Assembly: GCF_012767755.2 (NCBI RefSeq)
Contig: NZ_AP023189.1
Coordinates: 4,900,001 to 4,964,000 of the forward strand
Direction: 5' to 3'
Length of the DNA stretch: 64,000 nucleotides
Origin: Pseudomonas tohonis
GTDB lineage: Bacteria > Pseudomonadota > Gammaproteobacteria > Pseudomonadales > Pseudomonadaceae
Positions 43,882 to 52,499 of the stretch are shown piece after piece. The position numbers and the translations under genes are program-made. The number at the start of each line of letters is the position of its first letter. Within the stretch, counting starts at the first letter, position 1. The notes below the pieces were generated by a model, which was given only the letters and a program-made list of their open reading frames with translations, was not told where the DNA came from and made no database searches.

Positions 43882-44447
43882 TGGCCGAATGAGGCTTCCA
43901 GGGCCTGCTTCACGGCCGGCCACTCATGGTCGGTGATGCTGTAGAGCACGCTGTCGTCGAGGCGCCCGTCCGCCAGGCGGCGATGGTTGCGCAGGACGCC
44001 TTCGCGCTGGGCACCGAGTTTCTCGATGGCCTTCTGCGAGCGCAGGTTGCTGCCGGCGGTCTTCAGTTGCACGCGCACCACCTGCCACTCCTCGAAGGCA
44101 TGGCGCAGCATCAGGTACTTGATCGAGGCATTGAGGCCGCTGGCATGCTCGCTGCGGGCCAGCCAGGTCCAGCCGATCTCCACGGCCGGCAGCGCGGGCA
44201 TGAAATCGGCGAAGCGGCTGGTACCCACCAGGCGGTCGCCCAGGCGGATGGCGAACACCACGGCCTGGCCTTCACGCTGCTCGGCCAGGCCCTGGCGGTA
44301 CCAGTCCGGGCGCAGCGGGCCGCTCATGTAGACCAGCTCATCGCGATTGGCCTCGGCCAGTGCCGAGAGTTCGGTGATGTCGGCCTCCCCCAGCGGCTCG
44401 AGGCGCAAGGCGCCGCGCTGCAGGATCACCGGTTGCGGATTGAACAT
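43878..44447 (-). CDS. GNAT acetyltransferase, RimJ/RimL type
   Basis: A 189-residue GNAT protein. The pattern LRLEPLGEADITEL at the N terminus, GTSRFADFMP, EIGWTWLA and KTAGSNLRSQKAIEKLGAQREGVLR (first residues KTAGSNLRSQKAIEKLGA) belongs to the RimJ/RimL/YdaF group, which acetylates protein N termini or small amines. It is translated together with the AraC regulator. Target unknown. Confidence 0.87.
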   Translation of the reverse strand: MFNPQPVILQRGALRLEPLGEADITELSALAEANRDELVYMSGPLRPDWYRQGLAEQREGQAVVFAIRLGDRLVGTSRFADFMPALPAVEIGWTWLARSEHASGLNASIKYLMLRHAFEEWQVVRVQLKTAGSNLRSQKAIEKLGAQREGVLRNHRRLADGRLDDSVLYSITDHEWPAVKQALEASFGQ

Positions 44448-44593
44448 CTGCGCCTCCTCAGGCGAAAGACCCCTGCTGATCAGAGCGTCCGGGCACCCGG
44501 AAGTGCCCTGCAGGGCGCCGGCCCGGACACCTGGAGGTCCGCCGGCGAGGCTGCCAAGCTAGCAGCCCCGCCTGCGGGGCTCAACCCCGCCTG

Positions 44594-44605
44594 CGACCTT
44601 GGTCG
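44594..44605. promoter_or_regulatory. Palindrome upstream of mxtR matching the actP sites
   Basis: CGACCTTGGTCG lies within the 18-base perfect dyad CTGCGACC-TT-GGTCGCAG (44591-44608), 91 bases before the mxtR start. It matches the CGACCWWRGTCG units at 4338-4349 and 4367-4378 upstream of yjcH-actP. Confidence 0.55.
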
Positions 44606-44698
44606 CAGCCGCCTGACGGACAACCGGCTTTGGTGCGAAACTGCCGCCTCGGGACACAGGCGGGCGTCCCCGTCCGCCGCCTTCACTCCGGAGTCTGC

Positions 44699-47600
44699 AT
44701 GTCGTTGTCCAGCGGGCTGATCGCCGCGGTCGCCCTTCTCTACATGGCCGTGCTGTTCGCCATCGCCTTCTACGGCGACCGCCGCCGCGCGCCGATGCCG
44801 CCCAGGGGCCGCGCCCTGGTCTACAGCCTGTCGCTGGCGGTGTACTGCACCAGCTGGACCTTCTTCGGCGCGGTCGGCCAGGCCGCCGGCCAGCTCTGGG
44901 CCTTCCTGCCGATCTACCTCGGCCCCATCCTGCTGATGGTCTTCGCGCCCTGGGTGCTGCAGAAGATGGTGCTGATCAGCAAGCAGGAGAACATCACCTC
45001 CATCGCCGACTTCATCGCCGCGCGCTACGGCAAGTCCCAGGCCCTGGCGGTGGTGGTGGCGCTGATCTGCCTGGTCAGCGTGCTGCCCTACATCGCCCTG
45101 CAGCTCAAGGGCATCGTCCTCGGCGTCAACCTGCTGATCGGCTCCGGCGCGGAATCCACCGGCACCCGCGCCCAGGACACGGCGCTCATCGTGTCCCTGG
45201 TGCTGGCGCTGTTCACCATCCTCTTCGGCACCCGCAACCTCGACGCCACCGAGCACCACCGGGGCATGGTCCTGGCCATCTCGTTCGAGTCGCTGGTCAA
45301 GCTGCTGGCCTTCCTCGCGGTGGGCACCTTCGTCAGCTTCAGCCTGTTCGACGGCTTCGACGACCTGACCATGCGCGCCATGCAGGCCACCCACCTGGAG
45401 AGCTTCTGGCTGCAGCCGGTGGACTGGCCGACCCTGATCGTGCAGACCGGCGTTGCGATGATCGCCTTCGTCTGCCTGCCCCGGCAGTTCCACGTCTCGG
45501 TGGTGGAGAACATCGAACCCCGCGACCTGCGCACCGCGCGCTGGGTGTTCCCGCTCTACCTGGGGCTGGCGGCGCTGTTCGTGGTGCCCATCGCCCTGGC
45601 CGGGAAGATGCTGCTGCCCGCCGGCGTGATGCCCGATTCCTTCGTCATCAGCCTGCCGCTCGCCGAGGCCCATCCGTCCCTCGCCCTGCTGGCCTTCATC
45701 GGCGGTGCCTCGGCCGCCACCGGCATGGTGATAGTCGAGGCCGTGGCACTCTCGACCATGGTCTCCAACGACATGCTGCTGCCCTGGCTGCTGCGCCGGC
45801 AGAGCGCCGAACGCCCCTTCGAGGTATTCCGCCACTGGATGCTCTCGGTGCGCCGCATCAGCATCGTGGTGATCATCCTCCTGGGCTACGTCAGCTACCG
45901 ACTGCTGGGCTCCACGGCGAGCCTGGCGACCATCGGCCAGATCGCCTTCGCCGCCATCGCCCAGCTCGGCCCGGCCATGGCCGGCGCCCTGTACTGGAAG
46001 CAGGCCAACCGTCGCGGCGTGTTCGCCGGCCTCGCCACCGGCGCCCTGCTCTGGGCCTACACCCTGGTGCTGCCGCAGGTGGCACGCGGGCTCGGCTGGC
46101 CGCTGGAGGCCTTCCCCGGCCTCGCCGGGCTGATGGCCAACCCGCTGAACCTGCCCATCGACCCGCAGACCCAGGGCGTGGTGCTGTCGCTGGCCGGCAA
46201 CTGGCTGCTGTTCGCCTGGGTCTCGGTGTTCTCCCGCACCCGGGTCTCCGAGCACTGGCAGGCCAGCCGCTTCATCGGCCAGATCGTCTCGGCACGGCCG
46301 AGCAACCGCTCGCTGCTGGCGGTGCAGGTGGAAGACCTGCTGATGCTCGCCGCGCGCTTCGTCGGCGAGGAGCGCGCACGGCAGAGCTTCGTGCGCTTCG
46401 CCTATCGCCAGGGCACCAGCTTCAACCCGGTGCAGAACGCCAACCAGGACTGGATCACCCACACCGAGCGCCTGCTCGCCGGCGTGCTCGGCGCTTCCTC
46501 CGCGCGCGCGGTGGTGAAGGCCGCCATCGAAGGCCGCGAGATGCAGGTGGAGGACGTCGTGCGCATCGTCGACGAAGCCTCCGAGGTGCTGCAGTTCAAC
46601 CGCGCGTTGCTGCAGGGGGCCATCGAGAACATCACCCAGGGCATCAGCGTGGTCGACCAGTCACTGCGCCTGGTCGCCTGGAACCGCCGCTACCTGGAGC
46701 TGTTCGACTATCCCGAAGGCCTGATCAGCGTCGGCCGGCCCATCGCCGACATCATCCGCTACAACGCCGAACGCGGCCTGTGCGGGCCGGGCGATGCCGA
46801 GGCCCACGTCTCGCGCCGGCTGTTCTGGATGCGCCAGGGCAACGCCCACACCTCCGAGCGGCTGTTCCCCAACGGCCGGGTCATCGAGCTGATCGGCAAC
46901 CCCATGCCCGGCGGCGGCTTCGTCATGAGCTTCACCGACATCACCGCGTTCCGCGAAGCCGAGAAGGCCCTCAAGGAAGCCAACGAAGGCCTGGAGCAAC
47001 GCGTCATCGACCGCACCCTCGAACTGTCCCAGCTCAACCAGGCGCTGATCGAAGCCAAGGGCACCGCCGAGGCGGCGAACCAGTCGAAGACGCGTTTCCT
47101 CGCCGCCGTCAGCCACGACCTGATGCAGCCGCTGAACGCCGCCCGGTTGTTCTCCGCCGCCCTCGCCCACCAGCAGGACGCGCTGCCGGTTGAATCCCGC
47201 GAGCTGGTGGGCCACCTCGACAGCGCGTTGCGCTCGGCGGAGGACCTGATCACCGACCTGCTGGACATCTCGCGCCTGGAAAGCGGCCGCATCACCCCCG
47301 ACCGCGCCGCCTTCCCCCTGGCCACGCTGTACGACGCCCTCGGCGCCGAATTCAAGGCACTGGCCCAGGAGCAGGGCGTGGACTTCCGCGTCAGCGGCAG
47401 CAAGCTGCGCATCGAGAGCGACATGAAGCTGCTGCGCCGTGTGCTGCAGAACTTCCTCACCAACGCCTTCCGCTACGCCAAGGGCCACGTGCTGCTGGGC
47501 GTGCGCCGCGAGGGCGGGCTGTTGCGCCTGGAAGTCTGGGACCGCGGCCCGGGCATTCCCGAAGACAAGCGCAAGGTGATCTTCGAAGAATTCAAGCGCC

Positions 47601-48175
47601 TGGACAGCCACCAGACCCGCGCAGAGAAAGGCCTGGGCCTGGGCCTGGCCATCGCCGACGGCCTCTGCCGCGTGCTCGGCCACCCCCTGGAAGTGCGCTC
47701 CTGGCCGGGCAAGGGCAGCGTGTTCAGCGTCAGCGTGCCCCTGGCGCGCACCCCGGCGCCCTCGCCGGTGGCAGTGCCGAAGGAAACCAACGGCCACGCC
47801 CTCGACGGCACCCAGGTGCTGTGCATCGACAACGAGGACAGCATCCTCACCGGCATGCACAGCCTGCTCTCGCGCTGGGGCTGCCAGGTCTGGACGGCGC
47901 GCAACCGCCTGGAATGCGAACACCTGCTGGCCGAGGACGTGCGCCCGCAACTGGCGCTGGTGGACTACCACCTCGACGAGGGCGAGACCGGCACCGAGCT
48001 GATGGCCTGGCTGCGCACCCGCCTCGGCGCCCCGGTACCGGGCGTGGTGATCAGCGCCGATGCCCGCGCCGAGCTGGTGGCGGAGGTCCACGCGGCCGGC
48101 CTCGACTACCTGGCCAAACCCGTCAAGCCCGCCGCCCTGCGCGCCCTGCTCAGCCGGCACCTGGCACTGCGCTGA
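44699..48175 (+). CDS. mxtR: MxtR/CrbS-type hybrid sensor kinase with SSS transporter domain
   Basis: An 1158-residue protein. Residues 1-500 are a 13-helix sodium:solute symporter domain (VYCTSWTFFGAVGQ near 55), followed by a STAC linker, a PAS domain (about 635-760), a HisKA H-box (AAVSHDLMQPLNAARL), a HATPase domain (N-box NFLTNAFRYA, DRGPGI, GLGLGLAIADGLC) and a C-terminal receiver (CIDNEDS, ALVDYHLDE, AKPVKP). CrbS/MxtR kinases sense acetate or its transport and act through ErdR/CrbR, which is not in the window. The ATG at 44699 has GGAG at 7 bases. Confidence 0.93.
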   Translation: MSLSSGLIAAVALLYMAVLFAIAFYGDRRRAPMPPRGRALVYSLSLAVYCTSWTFFGAVGQAAGQLWAFLPIYLGPILLMVFAPWVLQKMVLISKQENITSIADFIAARYGKSQALAVVVALICLVSVLPYIALQLKGIVLGVNLLIGSGAESTGTRAQDTALIVSLVLALFTILFGTRNLDATEHHRGMVLAISFESLVKLLAFLAVGTFVSFSLFDGFDDLTMRAMQATHLESFWLQPVDWPTLIVQTGVAMIAFVCLPRQFHVSVVENIEPRDLRTARWVFPLYLGLAALFVVPIALAGKMLLPAGVMPDSFVISLPLAEAHPSLALLAFIGGASAATGMVIVEAVALSTMVSNDMLLPWLLRRQSAERPFEVFRHWMLSVRRISIVVIILLGYVSYRLLGSTASLATIGQIAFAAIAQLGPAMAGALYWKQANRRGVFAGLATGALLWAYTLVLPQVARGLGWPLEAFPGLAGLMANPLNLPIDPQTQGVVLSLAGNWLLFAWVSVFSRTRVSEHWQASRFIGQIVSARPSNRSLLAVQVEDLLMLAARFVGEERARQSFVRFAYRQGTSFNPVQNANQDWITHTERLLAGVLGASSARAVVKAAIEGREMQVEDVVRIVDEASEVLQFNRALLQGAIENITQGISVVDQSLRLVAWNRRYLELFDYPEGLISVGRPIADIIRYNAERGLCGPGDAEAHVSRRLFWMRQGNAHTSERLFPNGRVIELIGNPMPGGGFVMSFTDITAFREAEKALKEANEGLEQRVIDRTLELSQLNQALIEAKGTAEAANQSKTRFLAAVSHDLMQPLNAARLFSAALAHQQDALPVESRELVGHLDSALRSAEDLITDLLDISRLESGRITPDRAAFPLATLYDALGAEFKALAQEQGVDFRVSGSKLRIESDMKLLRRVLQNFLTNAFRYAKGHVLLGVRREGGLLRLEVWDRGPGIPEDKRKVIFEEFKRLDSHQTRAEKGLGLGLAIADGLCRVLGHPLEVRSWPGKGSVFSVSVPLARTPAPSPVAVPKETNGHALDGTQVLCIDNEDSILTGMHSLLSRWGCQVWTARNRLECEHLLAEDVRPQLALVDYHLDEGETGTELMAWLRTRLGAPVPGVVISADARAELVAEVHAAGLDYLAKPVKPAALRALLSRHLALR

Positions 48176-48297
48176 GCGCGAAGCCCCGGTGACAGCGGCG
48201 ACAGTCGATAGGCCGCTGTTCTCCTCGGCGATGCGGGACGGTATAAGGAACCCCTGGCGCACCCTGCCGCCAGGCCGTCATGCCAGGAGCCATCGCA

Positions 48298-49500
48298 ATG
48301 AATCTTTCCAGTGGGTCGGGCCCGGTGCCGACCCACCTTCCCGAGCGCCCAGCCGAGGACTACCTCGCCGAACGGGTCGCCACGCTGTTCTCCACCAGTC
48401 CCTCGACTGCGGTCGGCAACGTCTTCTCCGGCTCCATGGTGTTCGGCGTCTACCACGCCAGCGCGCCGCTGCGCGGGCTGTGCATCTGGCTCGCCGTGCT
48501 GGTGGTGCTGATGGTCGTGCGCCTGTCCCTGGTGCGCGCCTGGCGCCGCGACCCGCAACGCTTCCCGCCACTGACCTGGGCACGCATGACCATGTGCCAG
48601 TGCGGCGCGGTCGGCCTCGCCTGGGGCATCGGCGCCATCTGGCTGATGGGCTACGGCACGCCCTACGAGGACGTGATCTTCGGCTGCATCGCCCTCGCCT
48701 CGGTGATGGTGGCGATGAGCAACGTCTCGTACTGGCCCGCGCACCTGGCCTTCCACGTGCCGATGTTCTTCTTCCTCGGCATCGCCTACGGGCGTGACCC
48801 GGAACCCCAGGCGATGTACCTCGCCGTCTCCGCCTGGGTGGTCTGCCCCTTCATCGCCGAGATGGGCCGGCGCCTGCAGATCCGCTTCAACGAGGCCCTG
48901 AAGCTGGCCTGGGAGCACCAGGTGCTGGCGCACAAGTACGCCCTGGCCAACCAGGAACTGGCGATCCTCAGCCGCACCGATGACCTGACCCGCATCGCCA
49001 ACAAGCGCCACCTCGACGAGACCCTCAGGCGCGAATGGCACCGCTGCGCGCGCAACCACGAGTACCTCGGCGTACTGATGCTCGATATCGATCACTTCAA
49101 GCTCTACAACGACAGCTACGGCCACCTCGCCGGCGACACCTGCATCCGCCAGGTGGCCGAGGCGATGCGCGCCAGCATCCGTGAACACTGCGACTTCGTC
49201 GCGCGCTTCGGTGGCGAGGAGTTCACCGTGGTGATGCCGGGGGCCGACCTGGAAACCGCCTGCACCATCGCCGAACGCATCCGCGCGGCCGTGGAAGCCC
49301 TGCAGCTGCCCCATGCCGGGGCCGAGCGCGGCTACCTGACCGTGAGCATCGGCGTCGCCTCCACCGAACAGGGTACGGCGATCAGCGAGGAAGCCCTGGT
49401 GGGCAATGCGGACGTGGCGCTCTACGCCGCCAAGCACGGCGGTCGCAACCGGGTGGAAGCCTTCCGCGGTCAATCGACCCTCCTCGCGTCGGCGACCTGA
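48298..49500 (+). CDS. Membrane-bound GGDEF diguanylate cyclase
   Basis: A 400-residue protein. The N-terminal half has about five hydrophobic helices (roughly 45-205); a short coiled segment leads to a GGDEF domain (about 225-390) with FGGEEF, the active form. The RxxD inhibitory site is not at its normal place (EHCD stands there). It should make cyclic di-GMP from GTP in response to a membrane signal. The ATG at 48298 with AGGAG 9 bases upstream is preferred over 48280. It follows mxtR by 122 bases. Confidence 0.9.
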   Translation: MNLSSGSGPVPTHLPERPAEDYLAERVATLFSTSPSTAVGNVFSGSMVFGVYHASAPLRGLCIWLAVLVVLMVVRLSLVRAWRRDPQRFPPLTWARMTMCQCGAVGLAWGIGAIWLMGYGTPYEDVIFGCIALASVMVAMSNVSYWPAHLAFHVPMFFFLGIAYGRDPEPQAMYLAVSAWVVCPFIAEMGRRLQIRFNEALKLAWEHQVLAHKYALANQELAILSRTDDLTRIANKRHLDETLRREWHRCARNHEYLGVLMLDIDHFKLYNDSYGHLAGDTCIRQVAEAMRASIREHCDFVARFGGEEFTVVMPGADLETACTIAERIRAAVEALQLPHAGAERGYLTVSIGVASTEQGTAISEEALVGNADVALYAAKHGGRNRVEAFRGQSTLLASAT

Positions 49501-49508
49501 GGCAGCCC

Positions 49509-50321
49509 TCAGCTCTTCAGGAAGCCCCTGAGCAGCTCGCCCACCCGGCCGCCCAGCTCCTGGTTGGCCGAGAGTTGCAGCCCGCGCGCCAACTCGCTGT
49601 CCACCACCTGCTCCACCAGCGGCCGCAGCGCCAGCAACTGGCGATTGAGGCCTTCCAGCTCGGCGACGTGGGGCAGGCTGGTGCTCAGCAGCGGGTTGAC
49701 CAGGTGATCGACGATCATCCGCACGATGCCCTCCGCCACCGGTTCCACCTGCTGGCGGATCGTGGCGAACTGTTCCAGCAGCACCCGCAGCGGAATGCCC
49801 GAGCGGTGCAGTTGCACGCCGGCGTTGAAGACGCGCGGGTTGAGCACCCGCAGGTGGTCACCGGCGAACTCGATCAGCCCCAGCGCCTGGGCGATGTCCA
49901 TGGCCTCGTCGGTGAGCTCGTCGCCGAACAGCACCTGCACTTCGTCGAAGCCCAGGGGCGTGGGCTCCAGCTGCGCCCAGTCGCCGACGATGGCCTGCTC
50001 CAGGCCCAGTACGTGGGCCAGGTCGCGACCCTGGTCCCAAGCCTCGAACAGCTCGCGGATGCTGGCGATGCTGTAGCCACGCTCCAGCAGCTGGCCGATC
50101 AGGCGCAGGCGCGCGAGATGCTCGCCGCTGTAGATGCCCACGCGCCCGCGGCGCTCGGGTGGCGGCAGCAGCCCGCGATCCTGGTAGGCACGCAGGTTGC
50201 GCACGGTGGTGCCGGCCTCGCGGGCCAGCTCGTCGACCGTGTATTCCTCGCCCGGAACGGGCTCGGGGATGTGCGGCGCCTGGGCCAGCAGCCGCTGCAG
50301 GAAGGTAGGGGGATTCTTCAT
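49509..50321 (-). CDS. MerR family transcriptional regulator
   Basis: A 270-residue regulator. The MerR winged HTH lies at about 28-100 (YTVDELAREAGTTVRNLRAY, GRVGIYSGEHLARLRLI). The long C-terminal helical domain contains no cysteine cluster, so a metal ligand is unlikely; a lipid or organic effector is possible. It is divergent from the alpha/beta hydrolase operon, and a CATCGAACGATG palindrome (50543-50554) lies in the shared 312-base region. The ATG at 50321 is preferred over one 12 codons upstream. Confidence 0.87.
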   Translation of the reverse strand: MKNPPTFLQRLLAQAPHIPEPVPGEEYTVDELAREAGTTVRNLRAYQDRGLLPPPERRGRVGIYSGEHLARLRLIGQLLERGYSIASIRELFEAWDQGRDLAHVLGLEQAIVGDWAQLEPTPLGFDEVQVLFGDELTDEAMDIAQALGLIEFAGDHLRVLNPRVFNAGVQLHRSGIPLRVLLEQFATIRQQVEPVAEGIVRMIVDHLVNPLLSTSLPHVAELEGLNRQLLALRPLVEQVVDSELARGLQLSANQELGGRVGELLRGFLKS

Positions 50322-50633
50322 GGGCGGATCATATCCCCGCGCCTCGGCGGCCAACAACAGCGCGGCCGGAAGCCCAACCTATGGCTGGACCTGCTGGCCA
50401 ACGGCGCCCGCCGCAAGCCGCTTTCGGCCCTTCGAGCCGCCTGCCACGGTGCTTTGCGCGCGACGGTAACGCGGTAACAGCCATCCCGTGCATCAGGGCC
50501 GGGCGTCTGGCCAGTCCCGCCTACCTGGCCGACAATCGATGACATCGAACGATGTAACGATTTCGGCCAGCAGGAGATCCGCCATGCCCGCCTTCCCCAC
50601 GCCCACCCTCCCCTCGCGCCAGGAGGCGAACTG
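50322..50633. promoter_or_regulatory. Divergent promoter region with palindrome and 16-codon leader ORF
   Basis: The 312-base region holds a CATCG-AA-CGATG dyad at 50543-50554 and, at 50584-50634, a short frame encoding MPAFPTPTLPSRQEAN with an AGGAG site before it. Its TGA shares a base with the hydrolase ATG (TGATG), so the leader may couple translation. No other gene is seen. Confidence 0.5.
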
Positions 50634-51548
50634 ATGAACGCGCCCCTCGGCCTCGAACCCCAGCGCATCACCGTGCAGGGCGATGGCGTGCGCCTCGCCA
50701 CCTATCAATGGGGCAATGCCAAGGGACCGACCCTGCTGCTGGTGCACGGCTACCCGGACAGCCACGAAGTCTGGCTGCCGCTGGTGCGCGAACTGGCGGC
50801 GGACTACCGCATCATCGCCTACGACGTGCGCGGCGCCGGCGCATCCGAAGTGCCATCGCGTATCCGCGACTACCGCCTGCCGCACCTGGCCAACGACCTG
50901 GAAGCGGTGATCCGTGCCCTCAGCCCGGATCGCCGGGTGCACCTGGTGGCCCACGACTGGGGGTCGATCCAGAGCTGGGAGGCGGTGACCGAGCCGCGCA
51001 TCCAGCCGCTGCTGGCGTCCTACACCAGCATCTCCGGCCCCTGCCTCGACCACGTCGGCCACTGGATGCGCAGCAGGCTGCGGGAGAGGCGCGCCGGGGC
51101 CTACCTGCAGATGCTCGGGCAACTGCTGAGCTCCTGGTACATCGCCTTCTTCCACACCCCGCTGCTGCCGGAACTCACCTGGCGCCTGGGGCTCGCCCGT
51201 GCCTGGCCAGGCCTGCTGCGCCGCATCGAGGGCGTGGCCAGGCCTCACGTCAGCAGCACCCAGCTCGCCGACGGCCAGCACGGCGTGCGGCTCTACCGCG
51301 CCAACTTCATCAGCAGCCTGTTCCGCCCGCGCGAGCGCCACACGGACGTGCCGGTGCACCTGGTCATCCCGACCCGCGACCGCTTCGTGCGGCCGCAGCT
51401 GTTCGAGGAGCTGACCCGCTGGGCGCCGACCCTGTGGCGCCGTGAAGTGCGCGCCGGGCACTGGCAACTGCTGGCCGAACCCCAGCGCCTGGCGCTGTGG
51501 CTGCGCGAATTCGTCGACCGCGAGGAACCGGCCAGGAGGGCCTCATGA
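50634..51548 (+). CDS. Alpha/beta hydrolase, epoxide-hydrolase-like
   Basis: A 304-residue alpha/beta-hydrolase. HGYPDS (oxyanion loop, about 37-42), YDVRGAGASE and the nucleophile elbow VAHDWGS (about 101-107) are seen: the nucleophile position is aspartate, as in epoxide hydrolases and haloalkane dehalogenases, not serine. The acid is in PTRDRF and the base histidine in RAGHWQ. Its translation is coupled upstream to a leader ORF and downstream, by 4 bases, to a predicted metal-dependent hydrolase. A lipid-like substrate is possible. Confidence 0.85.
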   Translation: MNAPLGLEPQRITVQGDGVRLATYQWGNAKGPTLLLVHGYPDSHEVWLPLVRELAADYRIIAYDVRGAGASEVPSRIRDYRLPHLANDLEAVIRALSPDRRVHLVAHDWGSIQSWEAVTEPRIQPLLASYTSISGPCLDHVGHWMRSRLRERRAGAYLQMLGQLLSSWYIAFFHTPLLPELTWRLGLARAWPGLLRRIEGVARPHVSSTQLADGQHGVRLYRANFISSLFRPRERHTDVPVHLVIPTRDRFVRPQLFEELTRWAPTLWRREVRAGHWQLLAEPQRLALWLREFVDREEPARRAS

Positions 51549-52429
51549 AACCGCCGCATCACCGCCTCGAACAGCGCAAGGTGCGCTTCGACTTCGCCGA
51601 TACGCCGCTGCACTGGGTGCCGGGCGAGCCCGAGGCCTCGCACATCATGAACAGCCTGCACCTGATCCTGCCGGCCGGTGAATTCTGGTTCTGCCGCGTG
51701 TACAACAAGGCCCTGCCGCTGGTGAGCGACCCGCTGCTGGCCGAAGACGTGCGTGGCTTCGTGCGCCAGGAGGCGCAACACGCCCGTGCCCACGACAGCG
51801 CATTGAAACCCTACCTGGAACGCCACGGGCTGGACCCGACGCCGGTGACCGCCGGCATCTATCGCCTGTTCGACAAGGTGCTCTGCGACCATCCCCTGGG
51901 CGAAAACCGCCTGAGCCATTCCCTGCAAGGCTGGTGGTTGCGCCAGCGCGTCGGCCTGATCGCCGCCGTGGAGCATTTCACCTGCGTGCTGGGCAACTGG
52001 ATCATCACCACCCGCAGCCTCGACCAGGCCGACCCGGTGATGCTCGACCTGCTGCGCTGGCACGGCGCCGAAGAGGTGGAGCACCGCTGCGTCGCCCATG
52101 ACCTGCACGTGCACCTGGGCGGGAGCCTCCTGGCGCGGTGGTTCTACATGGTGGTGGCCTGCATCGCGCTGATCACGCTGTTCAGCGTCGGCTCCGCCAG
52201 CCTGATGCGCCAGGACCCCGCAACCTCCAAGCGCGCCGGCTTCCTGCGTCACTGGCGGAGACTGGGCGCCCGCGACAAGCTGCCCACGCCCGGCAGCATC
52301 GGCCGCGCGGTGCTGCGCTATTACCAGCCGGGCTTCCACCCGCACGGCGAAGGCGACCTGGCGGTGGCGCTGGACTACCTGGAGCGCTCACCGGCGGCCC
52401 GGCGCGCAGCGGCGGAGCCAGCCCCCTAG
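51545..52429 (+). CDS. Predicted metal-dependent hydrolase (PF10118 type)
   Basis: A 294-residue protein. Ligand-like motifs are RQEAQHARAHD (about 76-86), AVEHFT and HGAEEVEHR (about 176-184), an arrangement of Glu and His pairs on helices reminiscent of ferritin-like di-metal enzymes. The family is known only as predicted metal-dependent hydrolase. One hydrophobic segment near 205-222 may anchor it to the membrane. It overlaps the alpha/beta hydrolase by 4 bases; both are probably controlled by the MerR protein. Confidence 0.8.
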   Translation: MKPPHHRLEQRKVRFDFADTPLHWVPGEPEASHIMNSLHLILPAGEFWFCRVYNKALPLVSDPLLAEDVRGFVRQEAQHARAHDSALKPYLERHGLDPTPVTAGIYRLFDKVLCDHPLGENRLSHSLQGWWLRQRVGLIAAVEHFTCVLGNWIITTRSLDQADPVMLDLLRWHGAEEVEHRCVAHDLHVHLGGSLLARWFYMVVACIALITLFSVGSASLMRQDPATSKRAGFLRHWRRLGARDKLPTPGSIGRAVLRYYQPGFHPHGEGDLAVALDYLERSPAARRAAAEPAP

Positions 52430-52499
52430 CAGGCCACTCGGGCGCTCAGCAGGCCGGTGCCGGCGAGCGAGGCCCGGCAACCGGGCCAGAACGGAGGCA

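Noticed and set aside
44480..46462. A 660-codon minus-strand frame opposite mxtR
   Set aside because: Shadow composition, overlapping the transporter domain of a recognised kinase.
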